Of a DNA stretch of 64,000 nt, positions 16,973 to 26,015 are shown one piece after another; within the stretch, counting starts at the first letter, position 1, and the number at the start of each line of letters is the position of its first letter. This stretch comes from a virus. Under the pieces are notes generated by a model. That model worked only from the letters and a program-made list of their open reading frames with translations, was not told the origin of the DNA and made no database searches. Location: positions 1 to 64,000 of the IMG/VR virus record IMGVR_UViG_3300030098_002339; one strand, written 5' to 3'. The position numbers and the translations under genes were made by a program.

Positions 16973-17482
16973 ATGATTAAAAGAATTATAATAAAAGGAT
17001 TTAGTAAGAAGTTTAAAGGAGTTCAAAAACTACCTGCACAAAAATCACCTAAGTTTAAACCTGATCCAGGTGAAGCTGCAACTAAAGAGTTTACTAAAAA
17101 GTTTGGTGAAAAACCTCAATTTATGGGTTTTAGTGAAAGAGCATCTACAAGTATGGCTGCTGAAAGTTTAGCTATGAAAACAGCTGAAAAAAAATTCTTT
17201 AAAATATTACCTAAAGAATTAGGTAGATCTAGAGCTAGAACTGCTACAGGTATTAAAGAAATAAGACAAACTAAAAAAGTACCTAAAATTAAAATATTTC
17301 GTGCAAAGCAAAAAGGTGCAATGAAAGCATACACAACTGCTACTAAAAAAAGTGATACTGTTTTTGAAAGAACTGTACAAAAGTTTAGTGGTCAACAAAA
17401 AGCATCTCCATTTAAAACAACAACAAAAAGAGCTGTTAAGAAATTTGTTTCTAAAGAACAGAAAAAAACTTGGGGGTTCTAA
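16973..17482 (+). CDS. basic internal protein, copy 1
   Basis: 169 residues, strongly basic (Lys/Arg throughout, for example KRAVKKFVSKEQKKTWGF). Starts immediately after the previous stop. The counterpart at 62089-62586 is of similar size and equally basic but much less alike than the neighbouring pairs, so this gene evolves faster. Possibly DNA-binding inside the capsid. Confidence 0.6.
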   Translation: MIKRIIIKGFSKKFKGVQKLPAQKSPKFKPDPGEAATKEFTKKFGEKPQFMGFSERASTSMAAESLAMKTAEKKFFKILPKELGRSRARTATGIKEIRQTKKVPKIKIFRAKQKGAMKAYTTATKKSDTVFERTVQKFSGQQKASPFKTTTKRAVKKFVSKEQKKTWGF

Positions 17483-17488
17483 TACCTC

Positions 17489-20400
17489 ATGGCTAACGAT
17501 TTTAACATTAACGAATTTAAATTAAGAGACCCAGTACGTAGTATTCCTGATGGTTTGAAAGAACCTATCAAAGATAAAACGCCTGGGTTTTTTCAATCCT
17601 TACGTAGTCCTTACGATCTTTGGTTAGAGGAATCTTTACCAGCATCACTTTATCAATGGATGACTGGCAATACCAAAAAGAAACAAGCACAAGAAGCATT
17701 AGAGTATATTCGTAATAATCCTCAAGATAAAGAATCTAGAATATATAAAGAAGCTGAACGTAAACTAAATAGATTTGGTTATCTTTTAGATGATGGACCA
17801 ATGCATGTAGACTTTAAAGAAGTTGGTAACATGATTAAGTCTAATCCTAAACTATTTGGTGCAGAGCTTGTTAATATGATTATGGCAGATCCTTGGCTTT
17901 TATTTATGCCTTTAGGATGGGGTAGACTAGGTAGAGGTGTAGTCAATGGTATTAGATTAAAAAGAGCTAAAGGTCTTACTTTATCTAAAGTATCTAGAGA
18001 TAGAGCTAAAGTTATGTCAGATCTTAAAGTAGGAACTGCAGCTACACTTGGAGTACCATTTGCATTTTCTACAACATGGCAATTAGGTGAAAAAGCAGAA
18101 GTAGATCCTAAAAGAACTACAGTAGAAACTACTATAGGAGCTACAGCAGGAGCTATATTTTCAGTAGGATTTGCAGGAGCTGGTGAGTTAGCTAGAAGAA
18201 TGACTCGAATACCTAGAATTAGAGCTAACCAAGCAGTACAAAAAGTTTTAGAAAAACACAAACTAACTCCTGAAAAGTTAGTAGATTTTAATGAACAAGG
18301 TATTTATCGTTCAGTTGATGATCTAATAAACGAGATTAGAAAACAACAAAGAATTATAAGTGATCCTAAAAAGTTTGAAGTAATCAAAGCAGATATAACT
18401 GCAGCTTTAAGAACTCTTAATGAAAATGGAAAAGATATGGCTTTCAATACTGCTCTTAAAAGAGGAGCATCTATTGGAGCTATTTTTGGTACAGCACAAT
18501 TCCTTACAGCAGATGACGATAAACTATTAGCAACAGCTAAAGGTTTTGGTGTAGGTGCAGCTATATATACTGGTGCAAGATTGTTTGGTAAACAATTAAA
18601 GAAAGCACCTAAAGAATTTGATGAAGCAGCATTATCAGGTGAAGCTGCATTAGATGCTATGAAAATGAGTACAGTTAAATTGAACTCAGCAGCACAAGAA
18701 TTATCTAATACTATTAAACGATCTATACCTGATGCAATTGATTCAAGAAGAAGAATATTCTATTATCTTACTAAAGCCAAAGTACATCCCAAAACATTTA
18801 AATACAATCCTAAATTCAAACCTATAGCAGCTAACAGTTTAACTAAAGCTGAATTAAATGGAGCTAAAAGTATTGAGAAAGTATTTAATGAATATTACAA
18901 AATATTTGGAGATGAAGGTAGATTAGTCTTTAACAAAAGAGCTAATTATTTACCATTACTTTGGAACGAATATAATCCTAAATACCAACCATTTAGATTT
19001 ATTAAGGATTTTGATAGCCCAGTAGTTACTGGTCCATCAGCTAAATTTCAATTTGCTAAGCGTGGTATGTTTGGAGATATTAACCATGGATTACAAAGAA
19101 ATTATACTATTCGTAAAGGTATGGATGATCCTGCGGAACTTGTTAGAATCTATGGATTTGCAGCAGGTAAAGCATTAGCAACTAGATCATTAATTACTAA
19201 TTTAGAAAGAACAAGTATTAATCAAAGACCACTCTTAATTAGAAACAACATCAAAAAAACTTTTGATGAACAAAATTATACAGAGTTTAAACATCCATAT
19301 TTTGCTGATCAGGGTGAGACTGCTTTAATTCATAAAGGAATGGTTAATTCTTTAAGAATGGTATTTGATGCAGCTGATGAAGGTGCTTTTATGGGAGCAC
19401 TCTTTACAACTAACTTGATGATGAAAAGATTAGCTGTAGGATTTTCATTCTTTCATGCTGGTGCATTAGTTGAATCTTTATGGTTTGCTGGTGCTAAATG
19501 GAATAACATTAAAAAGATATTAGATCCAAGAGCTAAACCAGAAATTTTAAGTTCTATAAGAGATCCTAAAGCATATATTAAAGATTATGACCATGCTATT
19601 ACACAGCTTAGAACTCATGGTTACGAGGATGTTGTAAGGTTTGGTCAAGGGTCTGGATTACAAATATCAATCCCTGAAGACGTTGGCTTTGATAGATTTT
19701 ATTATAACATAAGAGGTGTTGACACATTTCTTAAAAGACATTTCGGTATATCTACAGGCGGGAAAGTAGAAGATGTATTTAGATGGTTTGATAGAATTAC
19801 TTGGGATAGAGTATTTACTGCAGCTAAACTACATACATTCTTAACTGTATTAGATCAGCCTACTCTAATGAGAGCTCCTAATAATTTAAGATTAATGCCT
19901 GGTGATACCCAGTCAGTTATTTATCGTAAAGCTACACAAGCAGCACAGTTTACAAATGATGCTTTTGGTGGACAAAACTGGGAACAAATAGCGAACAGAA
20001 TACAAACACCTACTATTAAAAGAATGATGCAAACTACGTTTGCTCCAGGATCTAGAGGATATATGCAATTACTACTCTTTGCTCCTGACTGGACAATATC
20101 AAATGTAAGAATTATTGCTAAGTCATTACCTTCATTTGAATCTGATCCAGCTTTAAGAAGGATGTATCAATATTATTTTGCAAGAGCTGCATTAACATAC
20201 GCAGCTGCAGGATCTGCACTAAACTATATATTTAGTGGACATTCAATATTAGAGAATACAGATCCAACAAGAATTGACTTAGGAGATGGTCAAGTATTGA
20301 CTTTTTCTAAACAGTTAATGGAACCTTTCCATTGGATAACAGCTCCACAAAGTACTGGTCTTAAAAAGATAGGATCATTACCTAGAACTACAATAGAAGT

Positions 20401-20710
20401 ATTAACTAATAAACAATACTTAACTACTAAGTGGAGTCCTAACATCACTAAAAAAGATGATGAAGCTATTGAAAAAGGTTTAAAAATAGGTGGTCATGTT
20501 GGAAGAAGATTCTTACCAATTTGGTTACAAACGGCATCACAATCAGTTGCTGAAGGTTTAGAACGAGATGGTTTAAGTGTTGATCTTGCTTCTGATATAG
20601 CAGTTGATTTTGTACTAGGACAAAGTGGTCATCCTAGATATCAAGGACCACGATATACACAATATAAAACGAAAGGGTTAGTAAGGTCACCTTACGAAAC
20701 GTTATTCTAA
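17489..20710 (+). CDS. large internal/ejection protein, 1073 aa, copy 1
   Basis: 1073 residues, the largest gene here. The N-terminus (MANDFNINEFKLRDPVRSIP) is followed by several Gly/Ala/Phe-rich hydrophobic segments near residues ~165-240 and ~330-370, then a long helical body. No lytic transglycosylase signature was seen. Size, position after other internal proteins and membrane-like segments suggest a core protein ejected through the host envelope. The second copy at 62586 runs off the window. Confidence 0.65.
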   Translation: MANDFNINEFKLRDPVRSIPDGLKEPIKDKTPGFFQSLRSPYDLWLEESLPASLYQWMTGNTKKKQAQEALEYIRNNPQDKESRIYKEAERKLNRFGYLLDDGPMHVDFKEVGNMIKSNPKLFGAELVNMIMADPWLLFMPLGWGRLGRGVVNGIRLKRAKGLTLSKVSRDRAKVMSDLKVGTAATLGVPFAFSTTWQLGEKAEVDPKRTTVETTIGATAGAIFSVGFAGAGELARRMTRIPRIRANQAVQKVLEKHKLTPEKLVDFNEQGIYRSVDDLINEIRKQQRIISDPKKFEVIKADITAALRTLNENGKDMAFNTALKRGASIGAIFGTAQFLTADDDKLLATAKGFGVGAAIYTGARLFGKQLKKAPKEFDEAALSGEAALDAMKMSTVKLNSAAQELSNTIKRSIPDAIDSRRRIFYYLTKAKVHPKTFKYNPKFKPIAANSLTKAELNGAKSIEKVFNEYYKIFGDEGRLVFNKRANYLPLLWNEYNPKYQPFRFIKDFDSPVVTGPSAKFQFAKRGMFGDINHGLQRNYTIRKGMDDPAELVRIYGFAAGKALATRSLITNLERTSINQRPLLIRNNIKKTFDEQNYTEFKHPYFADQGETALIHKGMVNSLRMVFDAADEGAFMGALFTTNLMMKRLAVGFSFFHAGALVESLWFAGAKWNNIKKILDPRAKPEILSSIRDPKAYIKDYDHAITQLRTHGYEDVVRFGQGSGLQISIPEDVGFDRFYYNIRGVDTFLKRHFGISTGGKVEDVFRWFDRITWDRVFTAAKLHTFLTVLDQPTLMRAPNNLRLMPGDTQSVIYRKATQAAQFTNDAFGGQNWEQIANRIQTPTIKRMMQTTFAPGSRGYMQLLLFAPDWTISNVRIIAKSLPSFESDPALRRMYQYYFARAALTYAAAGSALNYIFSGHSILENTDPTRIDLGDGQVLTFSKQLMEPFHWITAPQSTGLKKIGSLPRTTIEVLTNKQYLTTKWSPNITKKDDEAIEKGLKIGGHVGRRFLPIWLQTASQSVAEGLERDGLSVDLASDIAVDFVLGQSGHPRYQGPRYTQYKTKGLVRSPYETLF

Positions 20711-20904
20711 TGAGTAGACATACAGAAAACAAAGAAGAAATCTTAAAAATACATGGTGAAATAGCTGTAATTAAAACATTATTAAGTAATCACGTTGAAC
20801 ATTTATCTTCAAAGATTAACACAATATATAAAATTATATGGGCAGTAAGTTTTATGGCTTTGGGTAACCTTATGTGGGTAGTCAAGTCTTTACTTGTCCA
20901 GTAA
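20710..20904 (+). CDS. small coiled-coil membrane protein
   Basis: 64 residues. An N-terminal helix (KEEILKIHGEIAVIKTLLSNHVEHLSSKI) is followed by one C-terminal transmembrane segment (IWAVSFMALGNLMWVVKSLL). The layout is that of XhlA/haemolysin-associated or antiholin-like phage proteins. Overlaps both neighbours by one base and lies at the start of the lysis region. Function inferred. Confidence 0.6.
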   Translation: MSRHTENKEEILKIHGEIAVIKTLLSNHVEHLSSKINTIYKIIWAVSFMALGNLMWVVKSLLVQ

Positions 20905-21116
20905 TGAAATTTTTACTTACTATGCAAATTTGTTCCCTAATGAGCGGGGAATGTAGTCAAGCCATGCAAAGAGCAATGCCTCTTAATTCATTTCATGAAT
21001 GTATTATGGCAGGACATTTGAATAGTATGGATGTATACCAAAAATTAGGTCCAGAATATACTAATAACGATAAAACGTTTATTAAATTTTGGTGTACAGA
21101 ATCTAAGACTATATAA
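20904..21116 (+). CDS. small four-cysteine exported protein
   Basis: 70 residues from the ATG overlapping the previous stop (taatg); an earlier in-frame ATG at 20874 lies inside the previous gene. Hydrophobic N-terminus (MKFLLTMQICSLMSG) and cysteines at about 10, 17, 33 and 64 suggest a periplasmic disulphide-bonded protein. Unrecognised; comparable short Cys proteins are common in marine phage lysis regions. Confidence 0.6.
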   Translation: MKFLLTMQICSLMSGECSQAMQRAMPLNSFHECIMAGHLNSMDVYQKLGPEYTNNDKTFIKFWCTESKTI

Positions 21117-21117
21117 A

Positions 21118-21147
21118 GTTGTACCTTAAAGACTAGACGAGTACAAC
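21118..21147 (+). terminator. hairpin after four-Cys gene
   Basis: Perfect 7-bp inverted repeat gttgtac (21118-21124) / gtacaac (21141-21147) with a 16-base loop, in the 53-base gap between genes. Followed by gaaaaattg, not a T-run. May be a weak terminator or a processing site. Confidence 0.35.
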
Positions 21148-21169
21148 GAAAAATTGTATAAGCAACTAT

Positions 21170-21874
21170 ATGCTTCGAAAATCAATACTTGTTATAGCAG
21201 ATCAACACGCACCATATCACCATCCAGATACTATTGACTTTCTGGATGCAATTAGAAGAAAATACAAACCTGATTGTATAGTGAATATAGGCGATGAGCT
21301 TGATTGGCATAGCATTTCATTTCATGACAAGCATCCTGGCTTATACGCAGCGAGTGATGAACTCAAAACTGCAAGACAATTTTTTAAGAAACTTCATAAG
21401 ATGTTTCCTAAAATGTATTTGCTAGACTCTAACCATGGTAGCTTAGTGTTTAGAAAAGCTACTAGACATGGATTACCACACGAAGTCTTTAAGACTTATA
21501 ACGAAATGTTAGGTGTTGGTCCTGGTTGGACTTGGCATGAAGATTTGATCTTGAAAGCATCAAATGGTCAAAAAATATACTTCTGTCATGGTAAATACAA
21601 AGACGTGCTAAAGGTAGCACAACAATATGGTATGTGTACTGTACAAGGACATTACCATACTGTGTTCAAAATAGATTACTGGAGTAATCCAAATGAATTA
21701 CTGTGGGGAATGCAGACTGGATGTTTAATAGACATGAAAAGTTTAGCTTTTGAATATAATAAATTACAAAAGTCTAGACCAGTTGTAGGATCCTCAGTCA
21801 TTATAGATGGAATACCCAAGTTAATCCCAATGGTATTAAAAGACAATGGCAGATGGAACAAAAAAATTACCTAG
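21170..21874 (+). CDS. calcineurin-like metallophosphoesterase
   Basis: 234 residues with the full motif series of the superfamily: Asp11-x-His13, GDELD at 41-45, SNHG at 87-90 in place of the usual GNH, then CHG and GHYH (GHxH). It therefore binds two metals and hydrolyses phosphomonoesters or diesters; the substrate is unknown. Placed at the front of the lysis region, its C-terminus overlaps the lysozyme start by 29 bases. Such genes are frequent in marine podoviruses. Confidence 0.85.
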   Translation: MLRKSILVIADQHAPYHHPDTIDFLDAIRRKYKPDCIVNIGDELDWHSISFHDKHPGLYAASDELKTARQFFKKLHKMFPKMYLLDSNHGSLVFRKATRHGLPHEVFKTYNEMLGVGPGWTWHEDLILKASNGQKIYFCHGKYKDVLKVAQQYGMCTVQGHYHTVFKIDYWSNPNELLWGMQTGCLIDMKSLAFEYNKLQKSRPVVGSSVIIDGIPKLIPMVLKDNGRWNKKIT

Positions 21875-22292
21875 AGGAATAAGAAATCACAATCCAGGCA
21901 ATATCAAATTAGGTACTGCATGGGATGGTCTCGCTGATGAACAATCAGACGAGGTTTTTTGTGTTTTTAAAGAACCTGTATGGGGTATTCGTGCTTTAAT
22001 GAGAATACTCTTAGTCTATCGTTTCTCACATAAGAAATATAATATAGAGGACATCATCGGAAGATGGGCTCCTCCAAGTGAGAATGATACTGACGCTTAT
22101 ATAAAATTTGTTTGTGAAAGAATGAATTTTAACCCAATGGATAAATTAGATAATAGCATTGAGCATTATCTACCATTAGTTAAATCTATAATAAAAATGG
22201 AGAATGGTGATCAACCATACTCTGATGAACTATTAGTAGAAGGAATGTATAAGGCATGGGATGGATTTCCGACAAATTCTTCGGCATCATAG
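21846..22292 (+). CDS. endolysin-like peptidoglycan hydrolase (PRD1 P5/P15-like)
   Basis: 148 residues. The N-terminal motif PRGIRNHNPGNIKLG and the downstream VWGIRALMRILLVYR match the phage 'structural lysozyme' family in which GIRNNNPGNI is the hallmark. Probably cleaves the cell wall at lysis. No signal peptide is seen; the holin-like gene follows within 200 bases. Starts inside the phosphoesterase gene. Confidence 0.75.
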   Translation: MADGTKKLPRGIRNHNPGNIKLGTAWDGLADEQSDEVFCVFKEPVWGIRALMRILLVYRFSHKKYNIEDIIGRWAPPSENDTDAYIKFVCERMNFNPMDKLDNSIEHYLPLVKSIIKMENGDQPYSDELLVEGMYKAWDGFPTNSSAS

Positions 22293-22432
22293 AAACCATA
22301 AGCAGCAAACTTAATGTTTGGGCATGGAATAAAAGATGGAATAAAAGGCATTACCTCCGATTTCAAGGTGGAGGAACAGGAAAGATATACACAGTCAAGA
22401 AATCCGATGGTTCAAATGTTACAAAAAAGTAA
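22256..22432 (+). CDS. 58-residue basic protein overlapping lysozyme end
   Basis: A 59-codon frame beginning at atgggatgg inside the lysozyme gene and running to 22432. It reads MGWISDKFFGIIETISS..., then a basic aromatic part (NKRWNKRHYLRFQ) and TGKIYTVKKSDG. It looks more protein-like than the competing frame at 22314-22499. Without homologues the choice is tentative. Possibly a lysis accessory protein. Confidence 0.45.
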   Translation: MGWISDKFFGIIETISSKLNVWAWNKRWNKRHYLRFQGGGTGKIYTVKKSDGSNVTKK

Positions 22433-22485
22433 ACACAAAATACATAAGCCTAAAAAAGGCAAAGGCAGTTATAGGAGAATAAAAC

Positions 22486-22884
22486 ATGGCATGGTTTAGT
22501 TTAGCAAAGATAGCATTACAAGCTGGCAGTAAGATATATTCAAATCGTCAAAAGACGAAGATGGCTATGTCTGATGCTCAATTAATGCACGCAGAAAAGA
22601 TGGCTCGAGGTGAAGAGGCTTACCAGGGCAAACTTTTAGAAGCAAGGCAAAATGATTATAAAGACGAATTTGTGCTGGTCATAATTTCGGCTCCGATTAT
22701 AGTGCTTATGTGGGCAGTATTATCAGACGATCCGACAGCAATGGAAAAGGTTAAACTCTTTTTTGAGTATTTCCATTCATTGCCAAAATGGTTCACAAAT
22801 TTATGGATTCTTGTCGTAGCAAGTATTTTTGGAATTAAGGGTACACAGATATTTAGAGGTAGTGGACCAACTTCTAAGAAGTAA
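22486..22884 (+). CDS. holin-like protein
   Basis: 132 residues, ribosome binding site aggag ahead of the start. Soluble helical N-terminus, then two hydrophobic segments (VLVIISAPIIVLMWAVL and WILVVASIFGIKGTQIF) and a short basic tail. The layout is close to GTA/phage holins with C-terminal membrane helices. Positioned between lysozyme and further small membrane genes. Would control timing of lysozyme access; inferred from topology and context. Confidence 0.6.
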   Translation: MAWFSLAKIALQAGSKIYSNRQKTKMAMSDAQLMHAEKMARGEEAYQGKLLEARQNDYKDEFVLVIISAPIIVLMWAVLSDDPTAMEKVKLFFEYFHSLPKWFTNLWILVVASIFGIKGTQIFRGSGPTSKK

Positions 22885-23105
22885 TGGAAAAACCAGATTA
22901 TCAAGAAATTATTAACGAATACAAGGAACAAGTGCGTATGCTTAAAGAGCAAATAAACGAACTTGAAGATGCTTGTAAATTAAAAGACTCCTCTCTTAAA
23001 CGAACTTTACAAAAATTAGAGTTTGCAGCAGAGGATTTAAACAAAGCTAATAATGAACTTGATGAACTTAAAAAGAAAAAAAAAGAAAAAGTGCAAGACT
23101 TGTAA
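22884..23105 (+). CDS. coiled-coil protein
   Basis: 73 residues, almost entirely heptad-like (EYKEQVRMLKEQINELED...LNKANNELDELKKKKKE). Starts at the base overlapping the holin stop. Possibly a spanin-like or scaffold peptide, but no lipobox or membrane helix is visible. Confidence 0.6.
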   Translation: MEKPDYQEIINEYKEQVRMLKEQINELEDACKLKDSSLKRTLQKLEFAAEDLNKANNELDELKKKKKEKVQDL

Positions 23106-23208
23106 ACGAACTATAGACTACCCTTATGTAGTTTATAAAGATTCTAAAGTACATTGTTTAAAATGTTACCATAATTCTGGAGCATCAATACCAATATTTC
23201 ATAAATGA
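23053..23208 (+). CDS. 51-residue zinc-ribbon mini-protein
   Basis: A short frame in the +1 register relative to the coiled-coil gene. MNLMNLKRKKKKK is followed by CKTC, a spacer and CLKC, ending GASIPIFHK. Two CxxC knuckles 18 residues apart form a zinc-ribbon signature. Its stop overlaps the next start (atga), as expected for coupled translation. The ATG position is uncertain because it lies in the A-rich end of the previous gene; programmed slippage from that gene is an alternative. Confidence 0.55.
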   Translation: MNLMNLKRKKKKKCKTCKRTIDYPYVVYKDSKVHCLKCYHNSGASIPIFHK

Positions 23209-23537
23209 AAATTAACGATAATACAAATATAAGTTTACCAATACGAAATTTAGTTGCTATAGTTGCTGCAGTAGCAGTTGGAGTATGGGCATATTTTGGT
23301 ATTGAAGAAAGATTAAATAAACTAGAAACAGCAGATACTCTCTTTCAAGCAGATCTTTTAAAAAAAGCAGAACAAGAGCCCAAAAATCTAGAAATTTTCA
23401 TGCTTATTGAACACCTTGCGGGTCAGATTGAATCTATTGAAAAAGAGATAGAAGCTAGTAGATATAACAAAGTTAATATAGATCACCTAAAAGAACAGGT
23501 TGATACTTTACAAAAAAAAATGAATGGAGCACACTAA
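23205..23537 (+). CDS. membrane-anchored coiled-coil protein
   Basis: 110 residues. One N-terminal transmembrane segment (LVAIVAAVAVGVWAYFGI) followed by helical charged sequence ending KEQVDTLQKKMNG. This layout is shared by inner-membrane spanins (Rz) and by phage proteins of unknown role. No partner o-spanin lipoprotein is evident. One-base overlap with the next gene. Confidence 0.55.
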   Translation: MKINDNTNISLPIRNLVAIVAAVAVGVWAYFGIEERLNKLETADTLFQADLLKKAEQEPKNLEIFMLIEHLAGQIESIEKEIEASRYNKVNIDHLKEQVDTLQKKMNGAH

Positions 23538-23740
23538 TGGAAATGGTTATAGCTTTATTAATGTATTTAGGCGATCCACCAGTTTTAAAAGAACATTTAT
23601 TAATGCCAAATTTATCTGAATGTTTGGCACGTAAACGAGTTTCATTAAGATCAACTAACAATGCACAATTTCAATGTATGAAAGTAAATGCAGTTATTAA
23701 AGATGGAAAGATAATTAGTATTTCAAAAAGCGATGAATAA
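23537..23740 (+). CDS. small exported protein with two cysteines
   Basis: 67 residues. Hydrophobic start (MEMVIALLMYL), then Cys29 and Cys47 in a basic region (SECLARKRVSLRS, FQCMKVNAVIKDG). Resembles, loosely, the four-Cys protein at 20904. Likely periplasmic; function unknown. Overlaps the next start. Confidence 0.55.
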   Translation: MEMVIALLMYLGDPPVLKEHLLMPNLSECLARKRVSLRSTNNAQFQCMKVNAVIKDGKIISISKSDE

Positions 23741-24326
23741 ATGTATAGAAAAATATATCATTCTTGTATTAACACTTATAATTATATTTACAGGTGTAGC
23801 TAATGCAGGATCTACACAAACTAACGTAAGCGGTTCTAATACTGCTATTGAAGGTGGTTATGAATCAAGCACAACTTATCAATCAGGAAGTAGCTCAAGT
23901 TCTACAACAACAAATTCAACAACTTCTAATATAAGATCATCTCCTCCAACAGCATCAGCTCCAGGAATGAACTCTACTGCTAACTGTGCTTTAGCACTCT
24001 CAGGCGGTGTTCAAACATTTGGTATAGGAGTAAGTGGTGGTAAAAGTTATAGAGATGAAACCTGTGAGATAATTAATTTATCGAAAACACTTTCTCAATT
24101 AAATATGAAAGTTGCTGCTATTGCAGTACTTTGTAGTGATAGAAGAGTTTTTGAAGCCATGATAGCTGCAGGAACACCATGTCCTGTAGAAGGTAAGATA
24201 GGTAAAGATGCTATGAAATTATTAGCTGACAAATATGATTACAAACAACCTACTTATGAAAAATATGTTCATTTTGAAAAGCGTAAAAAGAACAAAATTA
24301 AAATAGAAAAGATTAATAAGAAATGA
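23733..24326 (+). CDS. secreted protein with Ser/Thr-rich linker
   Basis: 197 residues. A clear signal peptide (IILVLTLIIIFTGVANA, cut near residue 25) and then a Ser/Thr/Gly low-complexity region to ~75. The conserved part (NCALALSGGVQTFGIGVSGG and TCEIINLSKTLS) has four cysteines, and the C-terminus is basic. Exported phage protein at the end of the late operon, four-base overlap with the next. Envelope-acting or superinfection role is conceivable; unknown. Confidence 0.65.
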   Translation: MNKCIEKYIILVLTLIIIFTGVANAGSTQTNVSGSNTAIEGGYESSTTYQSGSSSSSTTTNSTTSNIRSSPPTASAPGMNSTANCALALSGGVQTFGIGVSGGKSYRDETCEIINLSKTLSQLNMKVAAIAVLCSDRRVFEAMIAAGTPCPVEGKIGKDAMKLLADKYDYKQPTYEKYVHFEKRKKNKIKIEKINKK

Positions 24327-25750
24327 GATGGTTAATACTATTTACATTATTAACCTTCAATGTTGCAGCTGAAGAAATTACAACTGGCAACTTATTACCC
24401 AATGCAGGAGATTCTGCATCATCTGTACAAAGTGTAGATACTAACGTACCTAATGTAGCATCTAGCTGCAATGATTTTACTATTAATAATAGTCATTGTT
24501 TTAGTACTGAAATAGAAGTTACTGGTACAGGTACAGTTAAAAAGTCTGGATCTTTGGTGGGTATTACAACAAATTCTGATACAACTACTCAAGAAAAATT
24601 AGATAATGGTATTACTCTAAATAGTACTACTATTATTCAAAACTGTGAGTGGGCTAATTCCTCTTATGCTTGTGGCAATAGAGGATCTGGCAGAGATACA
24701 TTTAAAACTACAGTTAAAATTTTAGATGTTGATGGCAACACTCTTGCTTCTGTAGATCAAATAAGAAATACAGACGCAGGATACTATGCCAATGCACATA
24801 AATATACTGATCAAGTTATTTATAACAATGCAGGTTCCAATCAGTTTGACTGGACTTGGACTGGGATAGATGAACAATCTAATCCTGGAAATCTTGGTGG
24901 ACCTAATTTATTAGGAGCTTCTCTTACTATGACTTATGAGAATGTAGTACTAGAAGTAGCAACTTTAACTGCTCTTGAAGAAGTTAACGAAGCTGTATCC
25001 AATACTGAAATAGAACAATCTGTATCTGAAGTAGTTATAGAAGAAACTAAAACATTAGCTACACAAGTATCTAATATTCAAAAAGCTCCTATAACTAAAA
25101 CTGCGAAAGTAGTACAAGTACAACAAGCGGTTAAAAAATTTGAAGCTAAGACAGGAGCTAAAGTTGTTAAAGCTAGTACAACTAGCACAACAACTAATAC
25201 AGCACCAGCTGCTGCTCCTACTAAAGTAGCACAAGCTCCTAAAAAGGAGAAGAAAGCGACAACAATTGCTAAACAAATTATATCATCAACTGCTAAAAAG
25301 GAGACAATTAATGAAAAAAAAGAAAAACAAGAAGAAAAAAAATCAGAAGTTAAAGAAGAAAAACAAGAAGAAAAACAAGAAAAAAAGAAGATAGTATCTA
25401 AAACAACTTCATCTTCTAAGTCTAAAGTATCTACAATAGATGCTGCAATGGCTAAAGTAGATGAGGTTGTTAAAGACATAGCTAAAAATTTAGAGGTTAA
25501 AAACCTTGTTAAATTAGAAGCTATGAAAGGAGATATTTCTCTTGCTCTTTACACTAATACTGAATTTTATAAAAGCAGAGATATTTATTTAAACAATAAT
25601 ATGTTTGATAATAGAGAAATCTATAACAATATCAATTTAGTACAATATATAGAAAATGATCCCGTTGCTCAAAAAGAGAAGATCCTAAAAGATCTACGAT
25701 TAAGAGAACGGGAATTGTTATTTAAACTGGAGGCATTAAAAAATGGGTAA
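24323..25750 (+). CDS. secreted protein with long coiled-coil tail
   Basis: 475 residues. Signal peptide (MRWLILFTLLTFNVAAEE), a beta-rich globular domain with paired cysteines to ~residue 210, then Ala/Val helices. A strongly alternating Lys/Glu segment follows around 320-355 and a C-terminal helical region ends LRERELLFKLEALKNG. Predicted periplasmic and rod-like. No family recognised. Size and export make it unusual for a lysis-region gene. Eight-base overlap with the next. Confidence 0.65.
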   Translation: MRWLILFTLLTFNVAAEEITTGNLLPNAGDSASSVQSVDTNVPNVASSCNDFTINNSHCFSTEIEVTGTGTVKKSGSLVGITTNSDTTTQEKLDNGITLNSTTIIQNCEWANSSYACGNRGSGRDTFKTTVKILDVDGNTLASVDQIRNTDAGYYANAHKYTDQVIYNNAGSNQFDWTWTGIDEQSNPGNLGGPNLLGASLTMTYENVVLEVATLTALEEVNEAVSNTEIEQSVSEVVIEETKTLATQVSNIQKAPITKTAKVVQVQQAVKKFEAKTGAKVVKASTTSTTTNTAPAAAPTKVAQAPKKEKKATTIAKQIISSTAKKETINEKKEKQEEKKSEVKEEKQEEKQEKKKIVSKTTSSSKSKVSTIDAAMAKVDEVVKDIAKNLEVKNLVKLEAMKGDISLALYTNTEFYKSRDIYLNNNMFDNREIYNNINLVQYIENDPVAQKEKILKDLRLRERELLFKLEALKNG

Positions 25751-26015
25751 ACTTAAAGATCAACTGGCAGGAATAGCAGCTCTAGTAGCAGCTATCGTTG
25801 CTATAGGCGGTGGATTTATTAAATATGGTGAGATTACTACTAAGTTAGATAACTTATCTAATCAATCACCAGAACAAGCTGAAGAAGTAGCTGAAAACTC
25901 AGGCAACATTATTGATAATCAACAATCAATTAAAGTTTTACAAACTGAAATGGAACTGTTAAAAGTTCGAATGAAAGAATTACAACAAGAATCTAAAAAT
26001 CCACTTGGTGGATAA
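25743..26015 (+). CDS. membrane-anchored coiled-coil protein
   Basis: 90 residues. N-terminal membrane helix (GIAALVAAIVAIGGGFI) and charged helical body ending MKELQQESKNPLGG. Close in layout to the gene at 23205. Overlaps its neighbours on both sides (eight bases, then one). Unrecognised. Confidence 0.6.
   Translation: MGKLKDQLAGIAALVAAIVAIGGGFIKYGEITTKLDNLSNQSPEQAEEVAENSGNIIDNQQSIKVLQTEMELLKVRMKELQQESKNPLGG

Noticed and set aside
22314-22499. 61-residue frame (MFGHGIKDG...)
   Set aside because: Competes with the 58-residue frame at 22256-22432, which has a more natural composition; it would also run into the holin-like gene start.
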